Counted from the stretch's first letter, positions 42,174-51,039 are shown. The stretch: DNA of 64,000 bases from PUPG01 sp964463915 (GCA_964463915.1 CAYXEH010000001.1:1-64000); one strand, 5' to 3'. Notes: generated by a model from the sequence alone, not told the origin. Translations and numbers: made by a program.

Positions 42174-43016
42174 TCAAGGATAATTTTCCGGCATATGTCC
42201 TGTCACCCCATTTTTTGTCCAGGTCAGCCCCTTCTTCTTTACCTCCCTGCGAATGGCCTTGTTCTTCCTGATAACTGATAATTGCTTGTACGGTCTCTGA
42301 TGATCAAGGTGTACACAAATGGCACTGTAGCGAATCTGACGGCCAGTTACCCCGGCATTCATCAATCGCTCTCCAAGCTCCCTGTCCAGACCTCCATACA
42401 TCATTTCTTCATTGTAACCGTTCACTTTTATGATATCTGCCTTCCAGCCACTGACATTATGTCCGTTCCAGGTGGCCCGGGTGGGGGTGATCCTGTTCAA
42501 GAGATCCGCTATTGCGGGATTGCGAACCAGTTTCATCAACTTACTGCTCATTGGCTGTCCCATTTTCAGCAGCCAGCGGAAATTAAAAGGTCTTTGGGCA
42601 TCCACATCCTGACTGGTAATTGCTTCGGAAACCTTCCTGTTTAGTTTGATATTTCCTCCGCTCAGAAAAAACCCTTTACGAAGGCTGCGAAGGTGCTTTT
42701 CAACAAAGTCAGCCCGGGGAATACAATCACCATCGCTGAAGATCAAATAATCCGCATTTGTTTCCAGAATGGCCTGGTTCAGAATCCGGCATTTCCGGAA
42801 GCCTTTATCCGGATGCCAGGTATGATAAAGGTTTAATGCACTGTTTTCCTGGTAATACCTGATCATTTCAGCTGTTTCCTCTCCTGATCCGTCATCCGCA
42901 ATGATTAAATCAAATGCCCGGAAAGTTTGCTTCATATAGCCCCACAATACCTTTTCCAGCCAACGGGGTTGATTGTAGGTGCTTAAAATTACTGCAACTT
43001 CGGGCAGACGCTTCAT
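42174..43016 (-). CDS. Glycosyltransferase family 2
   Basis: 280 residues, GT-A fold. VAVILSTYNQPRWLEKVL begins the nucleotide-binding region, IIADDGSGEETAEMI carries the first acidic pair and YLIFSDGDCIPRADFVEKH the second (DxD-like SDGDC). The later GGLDRELGERLMNAG is typical of galactosyltransferase-like C-terminal regions. No membrane helix. It is translationally coupled (ATGA) to the upstream family 2 gene, and both probably build lipopolysaccharide core or capsule. Donor and acceptor unknown. Confidence 0.88.
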   Translation of the reverse strand: MKRLPEVAVILSTYNQPRWLEKVLWGYMKQTFRAFDLIIADDGSGEETAEMIRYYQENSALNLYHTWHPDKGFRKCRILNQAILETNADYLIFSDGDCIPRADFVEKHLRSLRKGFFLSGGNIKLNRKVSEAITSQDVDAQRPFNFRWLLKMGQPMSSKLMKLVRNPAIADLLNRITPTRATWNGHNVSGWKADIIKVNGYNEEMMYGGLDRELGERLMNAGVTGRQIRYSAICVHLDHQRPYKQLSVIRKNKAIRREVKKKGLTWTKNGVTGHMPENYP

Positions 43017-43786
43017 ATCCCTTCCTCCTGCTTATTTTTAAGAATCAACTGTCGCAGCCTGGCATATTTCTGAAAACACAAAAAAGCAGCATGCCGGCTC
43101 ACGACCAGCCCCATATAACCATCCATAAACCCGTGTTTTACAAGGTAGTACTGAATAAAACGCCACACGGGTTTATAGAAAACCTTCCAGGATGAGCAGG
43201 AAGCTCCCCCTTCATAGGCCTCTCTGGCAGCAATACTGCTGAAACGATTAATGGTTTCCACATGCTCTTCCAGTGAATCACACATATAATGAAGCAAATC
43301 GCCCTTAAGAAAACCCGTGGAGGCTTCTGCATTTAACTCAACCCTGTCGTGGGGGTTCACTCCACCCCACTTCCCCTTTCGCCGGTCAAACAGCCTGAGC
43401 TTTCTGTCAGGATAGTAATTTGTGTGGCGCATCCATTTACCGCAAAACCTGTTCAACCGGTTAAAGCGATAAGCATCGTGTGTCCATTGATCTTTAATCT
43501 CTAAGATGGAGGAAGCCAGTTTATCCGATAAAGCTTCGTCCGCATCCAAAGACAATACATGATCGTAAGAGGCCAGGCCAAGTGCAAAATTCTTCTGTTC
43601 TACATACCCCAGAAATGGTTGGGTTAAAAACCTTACTCCCAGTGATTTGCATATTTCCGGGGTACGGTCTGACGAACAGGAATCAACCACCACTATTTCA
43701 TCAGCAACCGGCTGAACTGACCGGATGCAACGTTCAATATGTTTTTCTTCATTAAGGGTGATGATGACCCCGGAAACAGAAGGCAT
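43013..43786 (-). CDS. Glycosyltransferase family 2, WaaE/KdtX-like
   Basis: 257 residues from the ATG at 43786 (MPSVSGVIITLNEEKHIERC). DEIVVVDSCSSDRTPEIC and the DxD in HVLSLDADEALSDKL are followed by FNRLNRFCGKWMRHTNYYPDRKLRLF, the signature of WaaE/KdtX-type lipopolysaccharide core glucosyltransferases. The ORF could extend upstream to 43858, but that would overlap dapD. Coupled to the next GT2 gene by a four-base overlap. An inner-core LPS role is likely (family inference); a Kdo-kinase-like gene is at 52668-53429. Confidence 0.9.
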   Translation of the reverse strand: MPSVSGVIITLNEEKHIERCIRSVQPVADEIVVVDSCSSDRTPEICKSLGVRFLTQPFLGYVEQKNFALGLASYDHVLSLDADEALSDKLASSILEIKDQWTHDAYRFNRLNRFCGKWMRHTNYYPDRKLRLFDRRKGKWGGVNPHDRVELNAEASTGFLKGDLLHYMCDSLEEHVETINRFSSIAAREAYEGGASCSSWKVFYKPVWRFIQYYLVKHGFMDGYMGLVVSRHAAFLCFQKYARLRQLILKNKQEEGI

Positions 43787-43823
43787 ATCCGCTCTTTTTG
43801 AAGCAAATGTAAGATATTTTTCA

Positions 43824-44639
43824 CTAGACTGCCACCTGATGGTTCCGCAAGGCCTCATTCAGGCTGGTCTTACGGTCAGTACTTGCTTTTCGTTTGCCGA
43901 TGATCAGGGCACAGGGAACCTGGTAGGTTCCTGCAGGAAACTGTTTGGGCATACTTCCCGGAATCACCACCGCACGCTCCGGCACATATCCCTGATATTC
44001 CACGGGCTCCGAACCACTCACATCAATAATCCGCGTGGAGCCGGTCAGTACCACGTTGGCTCCCAGCACAGCCTCTTTCTTCACATGCACCCCCTCTACT
44101 ACAATGCAGCGGGAGCCAATAAAGCAATTATCTTCAATGATTACCGGAGCAGCCTGAACGGGCTCAAGGACACCACCAATACCAACTCCGCCGCTCAGAT
44201 GAACTCCCTTCCCTATCTGGGCACAGGAACCAACTGTTGCCCAAGTATCTACCATACTGCCACGTCCCACATAAGCACCAATATTCACATAAGAGGGCAT
44301 CATAATCACATCCGGAGCAAGATAGGCCCCGTGACGGGCAATGGCATGGGGAACAACACGCACACCTAGCTTTTTATAACCCTTTTTCAGGGGCATCTTG
44401 TCATGAAACTCAAAGGGGCCCACCTCAATGGTTTCCATTTTTCTGATGGGGAAATACAATATGACCGCCTTTTTAACCCAATCGTTGACCAGCCACTGGT
44501 CTGCCGCAGGGGCAGCCACCCTGAGCCGGCCCGTGTCAAGCAGATTGATCACCTTCCCGATTGTTTCGCGTACCTTTTCCTGCTGAAGCAACTCCCGGTT
44601 CTCCCAGGCTTCTTCAATGATCTTTTTCAATTCATCCAT
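43824..44639 (-). CDS. dapD: Tetrahydrodipicolinate N-succinyltransferase
   Basis: 271 residues from the ATG at 44639 (MDELKKIIEEAWENRE). Succinylates tetrahydrodipicolinate in lysine/diaminopimelate synthesis. The N-terminal helical domain precedes a left-handed beta-helix of hexapeptide repeats (VIMMPSYVNIGAYVGRGSMV, then GVHLSGGVGIGGVLEP), ending with the succinyl-CoA region. The open frame reaches 45032, but that extension lies under ruvX and is rejected. Divergent from ruvX across a region holding two -7 boxes. Confidence 0.96.
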   Translation of the reverse strand: MDELKKIIEEAWENRELLQQEKVRETIGKVINLLDTGRLRVAAPAADQWLVNDWVKKAVILYFPIRKMETIEVGPFEFHDKMPLKKGYKKLGVRVVPHAIARHGAYLAPDVIMMPSYVNIGAYVGRGSMVDTWATVGSCAQIGKGVHLSGGVGIGGVLEPVQAAPVIIEDNCFIGSRCIVVEGVHVKKEAVLGANVVLTGSTRIIDVSGSEPVEYQGYVPERAVVIPGSMPKQFPAGTYQVPCALIIGKRKASTDRKTSLNEALRNHQVAV

Positions 44640-44701
44640 AGAATATAGAGTGGTTTTATATTTGAAGATGGCTCCCAGGGGCCTGCCTGATAATCGATCA
44701 A

Positions 44702-44709
44702 CAAAGATA
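44702..44709 (-). promoter_or_regulatory. Putative -7 box for dapD
   Basis: The minus strand reads TATCTTTG, an exact TAnnTTTG match, giving a leader of about 55 nt before the dapD ATG. No clear -33 element. Confidence 0.4.
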
Positions 44710-44764
44710 TGACTATTTTTGTGCATGTAGTAATGACAGCTGCTCATTTCTCCCGGGCTTTCGT

Positions 44765-44772
44765 TATCTTTG
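44765..44772 (+). promoter_or_regulatory. Putative -7 box for the ruvX operon
   Basis: TATCTTTG, identical to the divergent dapD box, ends 14 bp before the ruvX ATG at 44787, predicting a leader of fewer than 10 nt. Confidence 0.45.
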
Positions 44773-44786
44773 CAAAAAACTGGCGG

Positions 44787-45215
44787 ATGGGACGAATCAT
44801 GGCCATCGATTACGGAAGAAAACGTGTAGGGATTGCCGTTACGGATGAACTCAGGATTGTGGCAGGCGGATTGACCACGGTACATTCCAAAGACGTGATT
44901 GATTTCCTGAAAGATTATACCAGCAAAGAGCATGTGGAATGTATTGTGGTTGGCGAACCATTCGACATGCAGCACAACGCCTCTGATGCCTCCCGTTTTA
45001 TCGAACCTTTTGTCAAGCACCTTCGTAAACAATTACCTGGGATAACTGTTGAAAGACTGGATGAACGCTTTACCTCAAAGATGGCCCTGCAAACCATGAT
45101 CGATGCCGGACTAAAAAAGAAAGCGAGGCAAAACAAAGCCCTGGTTGACACCATTAGTGCCACCATTTTATTACAGAATTATCTGGAAAAAATATCCAAT
45201 AAATATTCATCATGA
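44787..45215 (+). CDS. ruvX: Putative pre-16S rRNA nuclease / Holliday junction resolvase RuvX (YqgF)
   Basis: 142 residues, RNase H-like fold. The first acid is in IMAIDYGRKRVGIAVTD, ECIVVGEPFDM and VERLDERFTSKMA carry the further catalytic region, and DTISATILLQNYL closes the fold. The family matures the 5' end of 16S rRNA and was earlier called a Holliday junction resolvase. The ATG at 44787 is preferred; upstream codons from 44709 run through the promoter. It overlaps def by ATGA. Confidence 0.94.
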   Translation: MGRIMAIDYGRKRVGIAVTDELRIVAGGLTTVHSKDVIDFLKDYTSKEHVECIVVGEPFDMQHNASDASRFIEPFVKHLRKQLPGITVERLDERFTSKMALQTMIDAGLKKKARQNKALVDTISATILLQNYLEKISNKYSS

Positions 45216-45778
45216 GTATACTATCCATACGTGCTTACGGAGATCCCGTGCTAAAAAAAAAGGCCGTAGCGGTTAATCCGGAACATCCCGGCTTAAAAGA
45301 ACTGATCGATAATATGTGGGAAACCATGTACAAAGCCAGTGGTCTGGGGCTTGCCGCTCCACAGGTAGGAGAAAGCTTACGGATTTTTATCATTGATGCC
45401 TCTCCTTTCGGGGATGAAGAACCCCAGTTATCAGACTTTAAAAAGGTTTTCCTTAATGCCGAGATGCTGGAAGAATCAGGAAAAACCTGGTCCTTCAATG
45501 AAGGCTGCCTGAGTTTCCCCGGCTTGCGTGAAGATATCAGCCGGCCTCCACATATCCGTATCAGGTATCAGGATGAGGAGTTCAATGAATACGAGGAAGA
45601 ATATACCGGCCTGGCTGCACGGGTTATTCAGCACGAATACGACCACATCGAAGGAACACTGATGGTGGACCGCCTGATGCCCCTGAAGCGCACCCTGCTT
45701 CGGAAAAAACTAAGCAACATTGCCAAAGGGCTGGTTGATGTGGATTATAAGATGCAATTCCCCCTGAAAAAGAAATGA
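45212..45778 (+). CDS. def: Peptide deformylase
   Basis: 188 residues. Removes the formyl group from nascent protein N-termini. Metal and active-site motifs: GLGLAAPQVGESLRIFI, EGCLSFPG (Cys ligand) and QHEYDHIEGTLMVD (HExxH). Overlaps of four bases with both ruvX upstream and the M16 protease downstream show tight coupling. Confidence 0.97.
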   Translation: MSILSIRAYGDPVLKKKAVAVNPEHPGLKELIDNMWETMYKASGLGLAAPQVGESLRIFIIDASPFGDEEPQLSDFKKVFLNAEMLEESGKTWSFNEGCLSFPGLREDISRPPHIRIRYQDEEFNEYEEEYTGLAARVIQHEYDHIEGTLMVDRLMPLKRTLLRKKLSNIAKGLVDVDYKMQFPLKKK

Positions 45779-47001
45779 CCTACCAACAACACAGGCTCTC
45801 CAACGGCATACGGATTATTCACCGGTACACTGATTCTTATGTGGCTCATTGCGGATTAATGATCAATGCCGGGTCACGTGACGAACAACCTGAAGAACAG
45901 GGCCTGGCACACTTTATTGAGCATGTGATCTTCAAGGGTACTGAAAAGAGAAGAGCCCACCATATTCTGAGCCACATGGAGAATGTGGGAGGAGAGATCA
46001 ATGCTTTCACCTCAAAGGAGGAAACCTGTATTTATGGTTCCTTCATGCACCCCTATTACCAAAGATGGTTTGACCTGGTGACTGACATCGTTTTTCGGTC
46101 TGTATTTCCTGAAAAGGAACTAAAGAAAGAAAAAGACATTGTGATTGACGAGATCAATTCCTATAAAGACAATCCTTCAGAGCAAATCGTTGATGATTTT
46201 GATGAGATCATTTTCGATGGTCACCCCCTGGGAAACAACATTCTCGGCACACCGGCACATCTGAAACATTTTGACGGTGACATGGTCCGGCGTTATATCC
46301 GGAGAAATTATGTGACTGAAGAGATGGTTATTTGTTCAGTAGGACGTATCGGGTTCTCAAGGCTGGTGCAAATGGCTGAAAAATACTTCGGTGACATCCC
46401 GGCTTCTTCCAGGAAATCAGCACGCCAGAAAACAACAGGCTACCATCACAGGCAAAAAGAGGTCAAAAGACACAACCACCAGGCGCATTGTATGATCGGC
46501 AACCAGGCCTATAGTATGTCACATCCCCGGCATACTGTTATGCTACTGCTGAATAACATTCTCGGAGGACCGGGTATGAATTGTCGTCTGAACATGTCCA
46601 TTAGAGAAAAACATGGTTTTTGTTATCATATTGAAAGCATGTACCAGCCATATTCTGATGCCGGCATTTTCGGAATATATTTCGGAACAGATCCGGGCTT
46701 TGTAAGTAAAACGGTGCGGCTTGTCAACAAGGAACTCTCCAGGTTGCGTGATCAAAAACTGGGAACCCTGCAGCTCAAACGAGCAAAAAACCAGATAATC
46801 GGGCAGGTGGCCATCGCTTATGAATCAAACCTGAATGAAATGCTTTCGGCCGGAAAAAGTATGTTGCACCTGAATACAATTCACACCCCTGAAATGATCG
46901 GGAGAAAAGTAGACATGATCACTGCCGGAGAACTTATGGAAACAGCCAATGAATTACTTGATCCTGAATGCATGAGTAGGCTGACATATAAACCTGCATA
47001 A
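45775..47001 (+). CDS. M16 family zinc peptidase
   Basis: 408-residue pitrilysin/processing-peptidase-type protein. The inverted zinc motif HxxEH is in GLAHFIEHVIFKGTEKR, with the downstream glutamate in KEKDIVIDEINSYKDNPSE. The C-terminal M16_C domain contains GGPGMNCRLNMSIREKHGFCYHIES. The single catalytic-type subunit suggests a homodimer. It follows def with a four-base overlap. Bacteroidota M16 proteins are often periplasmic, but I see no signal peptide, so it is probably cytoplasmic. Confidence 0.93.
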   Translation: MTYQQHRLSNGIRIIHRYTDSYVAHCGLMINAGSRDEQPEEQGLAHFIEHVIFKGTEKRRAHHILSHMENVGGEINAFTSKEETCIYGSFMHPYYQRWFDLVTDIVFRSVFPEKELKKEKDIVIDEINSYKDNPSEQIVDDFDEIIFDGHPLGNNILGTPAHLKHFDGDMVRRYIRRNYVTEEMVICSVGRIGFSRLVQMAEKYFGDIPASSRKSARQKTTGYHHRQKEVKRHNHQAHCMIGNQAYSMSHPRHTVMLLLNNILGGPGMNCRLNMSIREKHGFCYHIESMYQPYSDAGIFGIYFGTDPGFVSKTVRLVNKELSRLRDQKLGTLQLKRAKNQIIGQVAIAYESNLNEMLSAGKSMLHLNTIHTPEMIGRKVDMITAGELMETANELLDPECMSRLTYKPA

Positions 47002-47009
47002 ACTTTTTT

Positions 47010-47651
47010 ATGGAGCTCATCCCTGAATTTATTGAAGATTATGCCTCCGCCTTCAGCGATGCTGAACCGGAAGTACTAAAAAAGTTAAACCGGGACACCC
47101 GCGCAAAAGTACTGCAATCCAGGATGCTGTCAGGTCATCTGCAGGGTCGCCTGCTTTCATTTATCAGCCGGATGATAAAACCCACCCGAATTCTCGAGAT
47201 CGGCACCTATACAGGTTACTCAGCCCTGTGTCTGGCTGAAGGTCTCACGAAAACGGGGAAACTACACACCATCGACCACAATCCTGAGCTGGAAGATTTC
47301 GCGGCAGTGTATTTTGAAATGGCAGGTATGGATTCCCGGATTGTCCAGCATGTGGGTGAGGCCATTGATGTGATTCCTTCACTGAAAGAATCTTTTGACC
47401 TTGTGTTTCTGGATGCCGACAAAAAAAATTATGTGCGTTATTTTGAGCTCATATTACCTAAATTACCCAAAGGAGGTGTAGTTCTGGCTGACAATGTGTT
47501 ATGGAGCGGCAAAGTAGTTGAGCCGCCGGACGAAAAGGATGAGGAAGCCATGGGCATTGTCCGTTTCAATCAACACGTGCGGGATCATAAGGGGGTCCGT
47601 CAACTGCTTTTACCCCTGCGTGACGGTCTGATGGTCATTGAGAAAATCTGA
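47010..47651 (+). CDS. SAM-dependent O-methyltransferase (COMT-like)
   Basis: 213 residues of the bacterial catechol/caffeoyl-CoA O-methyltransferase family. RILEIGTYTGYSALCLAEGL is motif I, HTIDHNPELEDFA motif II, and the metal-binding acid lies in FDLVFLDADKKNYVRYFEL, with GGVVLADNVLWSGKV following. Natural substrate unknown. It follows the M16 gene by 8 bp, the last member of the ruvX-def operon, and ends at a hairpin. Confidence 0.92.
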   Translation: MELIPEFIEDYASAFSDAEPEVLKKLNRDTRAKVLQSRMLSGHLQGRLLSFISRMIKPTRILEIGTYTGYSALCLAEGLTKTGKLHTIDHNPELEDFAAVYFEMAGMDSRIVQHVGEAIDVIPSLKESFDLVFLDADKKNYVRYFELILPKLPKGGVVLADNVLWSGKVVEPPDEKDEEAMGIVRFNQHVRDHKGVRQLLLPLRDGLMVIEKI

Positions 47652-47655
47652 GAAT

Positions 47656-47684
47656 AAAACCCCGTAAATGATTTATGGGTTTTT
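47656..47684. terminator. Probable bidirectional terminator
   Basis: AAAACCC and GGGTTTT flank an inner TAAAT/ATTTA pairing with a small bulge, followed by a short T-run, between the convergent O-methyltransferase and porQ genes. Confidence 0.5.
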
Positions 47685-47724
47685 CTACGTAACGGACTGA
47701 GGATCACAGGGAAAACCGGAGAGT

Positions 47725-48789
47725 CTAATCCAGGAATAAATCCTGCAGACTGGTACTCACAGATAAGTGGTTTGGGGCTCCGGCCAGGTGGTAATTGGAT
47801 CGACCATAATTAATCCGGAATCGGGAGATCTGCATACCAAACCCCCACGAAAAACCCACCGTAGAAAGCCTGGTGTCTACCTTCATTTCCTGCCTGCGCC
47901 TGTAATTATATCCAATTCTGAAAGTAAAATTCTCACCTGGAATAAACTCCACGCCTGCCACCAGGTGTCGCATCAGGTTATCTCCCAGGTCTCCGATCTG
48001 TTCATTCACCCCCTTGTCTTCCTCTTCCTGCTGGTTATCAAACATTCCAGGCAACAGCACCGGAGAATCATATGTAAGGTTATAGTTATGCAAATTATTA
48101 GCCACAAGCGAAAAACGGAACGGTGCATTGGCCAGTTCCTTTGACACCCCCAGCACCAGGTCAAACGGAAGCGGCTCCCGGCTGCCGTCATGATAATAGG
48201 TCAGTTGCCGGCCTGCATTTCTTGCCACCAGAGATGCAGCCAATTGTTGTTCGGGATTGAAATAGGCTACGGAAACATCCACTGCTACACCAAATGACGA
48301 GTAATCATGAAAAGAGGAATAGATCAGTTTCATATTGCTCCCAATGGAAAAGTTCTCGCTCAGCGGACGCCCCCAGCCAACCTGGAAACTATACTCCCCG
48401 GCGGAAAACTGTCCGGTTACCTGTCCTGTATGGTTTGCTTCCACAAAAGAGCCATAGTTGATATATTGCAAGGAACCGCTGAATTGCCCCAGACCCTCAA
48501 AAAACCGGGTAAAGGCAACTGTCCCGTAATTAATGTCATCAAAATAATCCACGAAATTCAGAGAAAGATGATTGTCCATTTCCCGGTTCAAAAGTGCAGG
48601 AATGTGCAGGGCCATTCCAGGATCATTGTCAAGGGCTGGAAATGCATGGCCTCCCGAGGCAGTGATTCTTGCTGTAGAAGAAAGACCAAGGAATTCATAC
48701 ACCCGGCCGCTCTGCCTCTGTGCCGCAGCATCCGATGGCAATACCAGGAACAGAACCATCAGGCAAAATATGTGGGATAAGGTCTTCAA
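47725..48789 (-). CDS. porQ: PorQ family type IX secretion protein
   Basis: 354 residues from a TTG at 48789, chosen because it gives a clean signal peptide (KTLSHIFCLMVLFLVLPSDA then AAQ). The mature protein is a predicted outer-membrane beta-barrel beginning VYEFLGLSSTARITASGGHA, the PorQ family start, with NYGSFVEANHTGQVTGQF and later NYGRSNYHLAGAPNHLSVS near the end. PorQ belongs to the type IX secretion attachment complex. The open frame continues upstream to 48945 through a 21-bp repeat array encoding a 7-residue repeat; an ATG at 48852 is also possible but would bury the signal peptide. Length otherwise normal. Confidence 0.88.
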   Translation of the reverse strand: MKTLSHIFCLMVLFLVLPSDAAAQRQSGRVYEFLGLSSTARITASGGHAFPALDNDPGMALHIPALLNREMDNHLSLNFVDYFDDINYGTVAFTRFFEGLGQFSGSLQYINYGSFVEANHTGQVTGQFSAGEYSFQVGWGRPLSENFSIGSNMKLIYSSFHDYSSFGVAVDVSVAYFNPEQQLAASLVARNAGRQLTYYHDGSREPLPFDLVLGVSKELANAPFRFSLVANNLHNYNLTYDSPVLLPGMFDNQQEEEDKGVNEQIGDLGDNLMRHLVAGVEFIPGENFTFRIGYNYRRRQEMKVDTRLSTVGFSWGFGMQISRFRINYGRSNYHLAGAPNHLSVSTSLQDLFLD

Positions 48790-48852
48790 ATGAACAGGAT
48801 ATAATATAATGCGACAATACAAAAACGATAACTCCCTGCAAATATTTTTCAT

Positions 48853-49008
48853 CCGGGGCATCTCGCTGACCTCCGGGGCACCTTGTTGACATTCCGGCGG
48901 CATTTTGCTGACCTCCGGGGCATCTTGTTGACATTCCGGCGGCATTTTGCTGACCTCCGATGGGATTTTACTGGCTTCCGGGAGTCTCTTGCTAACTTCC
49001 GGGGGATC
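48853..49008. repeat. 21-bp tandem repeat array between coaE and porQ
   Basis: About 7.5 units of 20-21 bp fill the interval from the coaE stop codon to the ATG at 48852. On the minus strand the unit alternates CCGGAGGTCAGCAAAATG and CCGGAATGTCAACAAGATG followed by two or three bases. The period is a multiple of three, so the porQ frame stays open as alternating MPPECQQ and DAPEVSK heptads. Units near coaE are more diverged, those near porQ more alike. Confidence 0.85.
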
Positions 49009-49611
49009 TTAACAGGATGACGCTCCCGCTGCCTTTAAAAGCTCCTCATGGACCTCCGTAACCTGATCAATCACCAGGGCGGACTCATCATTTTCTATGA
49101 CATAATCTGACATAGGTACTTTGTACTTCTCACTCCACTGATGGCTGGCCCGCTGCCGGACGGAATCCTCCTCCACCCCATCCCGCTTACATACACGATT
49201 GATCCTTAACTCTTCAGGAGCTGAAACCAGCACAATCTTATCAAAATCGCCGGCAAGACCACTTTCAAACAAAATGGCTGCTTCTTCCATCACATAAGGG
49301 TGACCGGCCTGTTTCTTTGCCCACTGCCGGAAATCTTTCCTTACCAGGGGATGAATGACCTCATTCAACCGCCTGAGCTTCCCTTTATCGGCAAACACCA
49401 CAGAGGCGAGCTTTTTGCGATCAATCTTACCGTTATTATCCAATACAACCTCCCCGAAAAGCGAAATTACCTTATCCTGCACTTCTGGAAGAACAAGAAA
49501 ATGCCGTCCTTTTTCATCGGCATGATAAACAGGGACATCAAGCATGGAAAACAGGCGACTAACAGTCGTTTTACCGCTTCCGATATTTCCGGTGAGTCCT
49601 ACAAGCATCAT
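49009..49611 (-). CDS. coaE: Dephospho-CoA kinase
   Basis: 200 residues. Phosphorylates dephospho-CoA, the last step of coenzyme A synthesis. P-loop VGLTGNIGSGKTTVSRLF, the CoaE motif LDVPVYHADEKGR, VIHPLVRKDF and PYVMEEAAILFESGL, then IVLVSAPEELRINRVCKRDG with the lid region. Two adjacent ATGs (49611, 49608) are possible starts. The order nusB-yajC-ybbR-coaE is a typical Bacteroidota cluster. Confidence 0.95.
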   Translation of the reverse strand: MMLVGLTGNIGSGKTTVSRLFSMLDVPVYHADEKGRHFLVLPEVQDKVISLFGEVVLDNNGKIDRKKLASVVFADKGKLRRLNEVIHPLVRKDFRQWAKKQAGHPYVMEEAAILFESGLAGDFDKIVLVSAPEELRINRVCKRDGVEEDSVRQRASHQWSEKYKVPMSDYVIENDESALVIDQVTEVHEELLKAAGASSC

Positions 49612-49666
49612 GGTTCAACACATATTTAATCAGACGGTGGGCGTGATGGTTTCTCAGGAAGCGGCC

Positions 49667-50674
49667 TTATTCCAGGATAATATATTCCACTGAAGAAGGA
49701 CGGATATGCAGAATTTGTACAAAACGGGGGAAACTCTCGAGCTGAACGTCCAACCGTCCATCACTGTCCTCAACGGCAGCGGGACATTTTACAAAAGCCT
49801 CGAACATCTGGGCATCAACCGAAGGATAATCGCGCAATGATACAAGAAAACTGACCGTAACGCTGGAGGGGAATAGGCGCAGATCAACCTCAGCGTATTC
49901 ATCCGGACATCTCACATTCAGTTCAAGATCAAGCGTTGATTCAGTATACTCTTCCACGGGCACGGTCACTTCCACCTGGCGGACATCTGCCTGTAACGAC
50001 GGAATCTCATCCGGGAATTGAAGCGGAAGGGTCCTTGTCGTGGTCTGACGCAAATTGGAACCTTCCCAGTACCTGGTAGATACAAATTCCAGGGTATCCA
50101 GAACGGTACCTGGTCCTGCCAGTGTCACACTGTCAGGATCAATATCAATGCTTCCATATTGATCAAAACGGGAAGCAAAGGATATGTCTGCCTCAAATTT
50201 GACCGGGAGCTTCTTTTTGGCAGCGGGAACCAGCTGAAGAAACAGGGAGTCGGGAAAGACGGATCTCACCTCCGCACCGGGTTCAATCCGGCCGGAAATC
50301 TCGTCGGCAATTTGATCACTGGTCAGGTAATGCAATTCATTGCCATCCCTGGCCAGGGAGGACATCCGATCTGTCTCAAACCGAAGGGTGTCAATCTGGG
50401 GAAAAAACCTTAATTTTATAAGCCTGGCTCCTGTGGCTTGCAAGGTATACTCCACCAGGCTATCACTCTGGCTGGCTGCCAGTTCCCCTTCCGGGAAATT
50501 TTCGAATCTGACAGGTACAATGAAATCGGCCTGATTTTCCTGGGATAATTTGGAAACCACCCAGAAGAGGGTACTGATAATCAGGCATACAAAAAAAATG
50601 TATGCCTTACGCTTGGTAGCCGCCTCCCCTGGTGTAAGGACATCCTTATTTCGCCATAAAAACCGCCAATTCAT
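49667..50674 (-). CDS. YbbR-domain protein (CdaR-like)
   Basis: 335 residues. One N-terminal membrane helix (AYIFFVCLIISTLFWVVS) is followed by an extracytoplasmic part with YbbR-like beta domains, recognisable by VPVRFENFPEGELA and PDSVTLAGPGTVLDTLEFV. In Firmicutes the YbbR protein CdaR regulates the diadenylate cyclase CdaA; here cdaA lies 12 kb away, so a similar pairing is possible but not shown. Its ATG directly follows the yajC TAG stop codon. Confidence 0.88.
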   Translation of the reverse strand: MNWRFLWRNKDVLTPGEAATKRKAYIFFVCLIISTLFWVVSKLSQENQADFIVPVRFENFPEGELAASQSDSLVEYTLQATGARLIKLRFFPQIDTLRFETDRMSSLARDGNELHYLTSDQIADEISGRIEPGAEVRSVFPDSLFLQLVPAAKKKLPVKFEADISFASRFDQYGSIDIDPDSVTLAGPGTVLDTLEFVSTRYWEGSNLRQTTTRTLPLQFPDEIPSLQADVRQVEVTVPVEEYTESTLDLELNVRCPDEYAEVDLRLFPSSVTVSFLVSLRDYPSVDAQMFEAFVKCPAAVEDSDGRLDVQLESFPRFVQILHIRPSSVEYIILE

Positions 50675-51001
50675 CTATCGCTTTTCGCCGAGCTGATCAG
50701 ATGCACCGTCCATGGCAATGGCAGATTTCTCGACACGCAGTCTGTTGCCCTCTTCCACTTCAATGGTAAATGAACGTTCCTGCTCTTCAACAATCTTACC
50801 GTGAATACCACCTATAGTAATCACCTTATCTCCCTTTTTCAGGCTTTCACGGTATTGGCGCAATTGCTTCTGCTTCTTCATCTGCGGCCGGATAAAAAAC
50901 AGGTAAAAAACAAGCACAATAAGGATAAGTGGGAGAAAAGCACCAATACCACTTCCCCCATTTTCAGGTTGAGCCATCAATAATACATTCAGCAAATTCA
51001 T
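50675..51001 (-). CDS. yajC: Preprotein translocase subunit YajC
   Basis: 108 residues. A short N-terminal segment, the membrane helix FLPLILIVLVFYLFFIRPQM and the cytoplasmic motif RESLKKGDKVITIGGIHGKI are diagnostic. Works with SecDF in the Sec translocon accessory complex. It has a -7 box at 51040-51047 and is directly joined to the YbbR gene. Confidence 0.96.
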   Translation of the reverse strand: MNLLNVLLMAQPENGGSGIGAFLPLILIVLVFYLFFIRPQMKKQKQLRQYRESLKKGDKVITIGGIHGKIVEEQERSFTIEVEEGNRLRVEKSAIAMDGASDQLGEKR

Positions 51002-51039
51002 CGGTTGGACTATTTAATTAAAAAATGATCTGTTTATGG

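Noticed and set aside
44640..45032. N-terminal extension of DapD by 131 residues
   Set aside because: It lies antisense to ruvX and has no family similarity; the known DapD N-terminus begins at the ATG at 44639.
48790..48945. N-terminal extension of PorQ through the 21-bp repeats
   Set aside because: The extension is a heptad repeat placed before a clear signal peptide; secreted proteins start at or just before the signal peptide. Kept as a hypothesis in the findings only.
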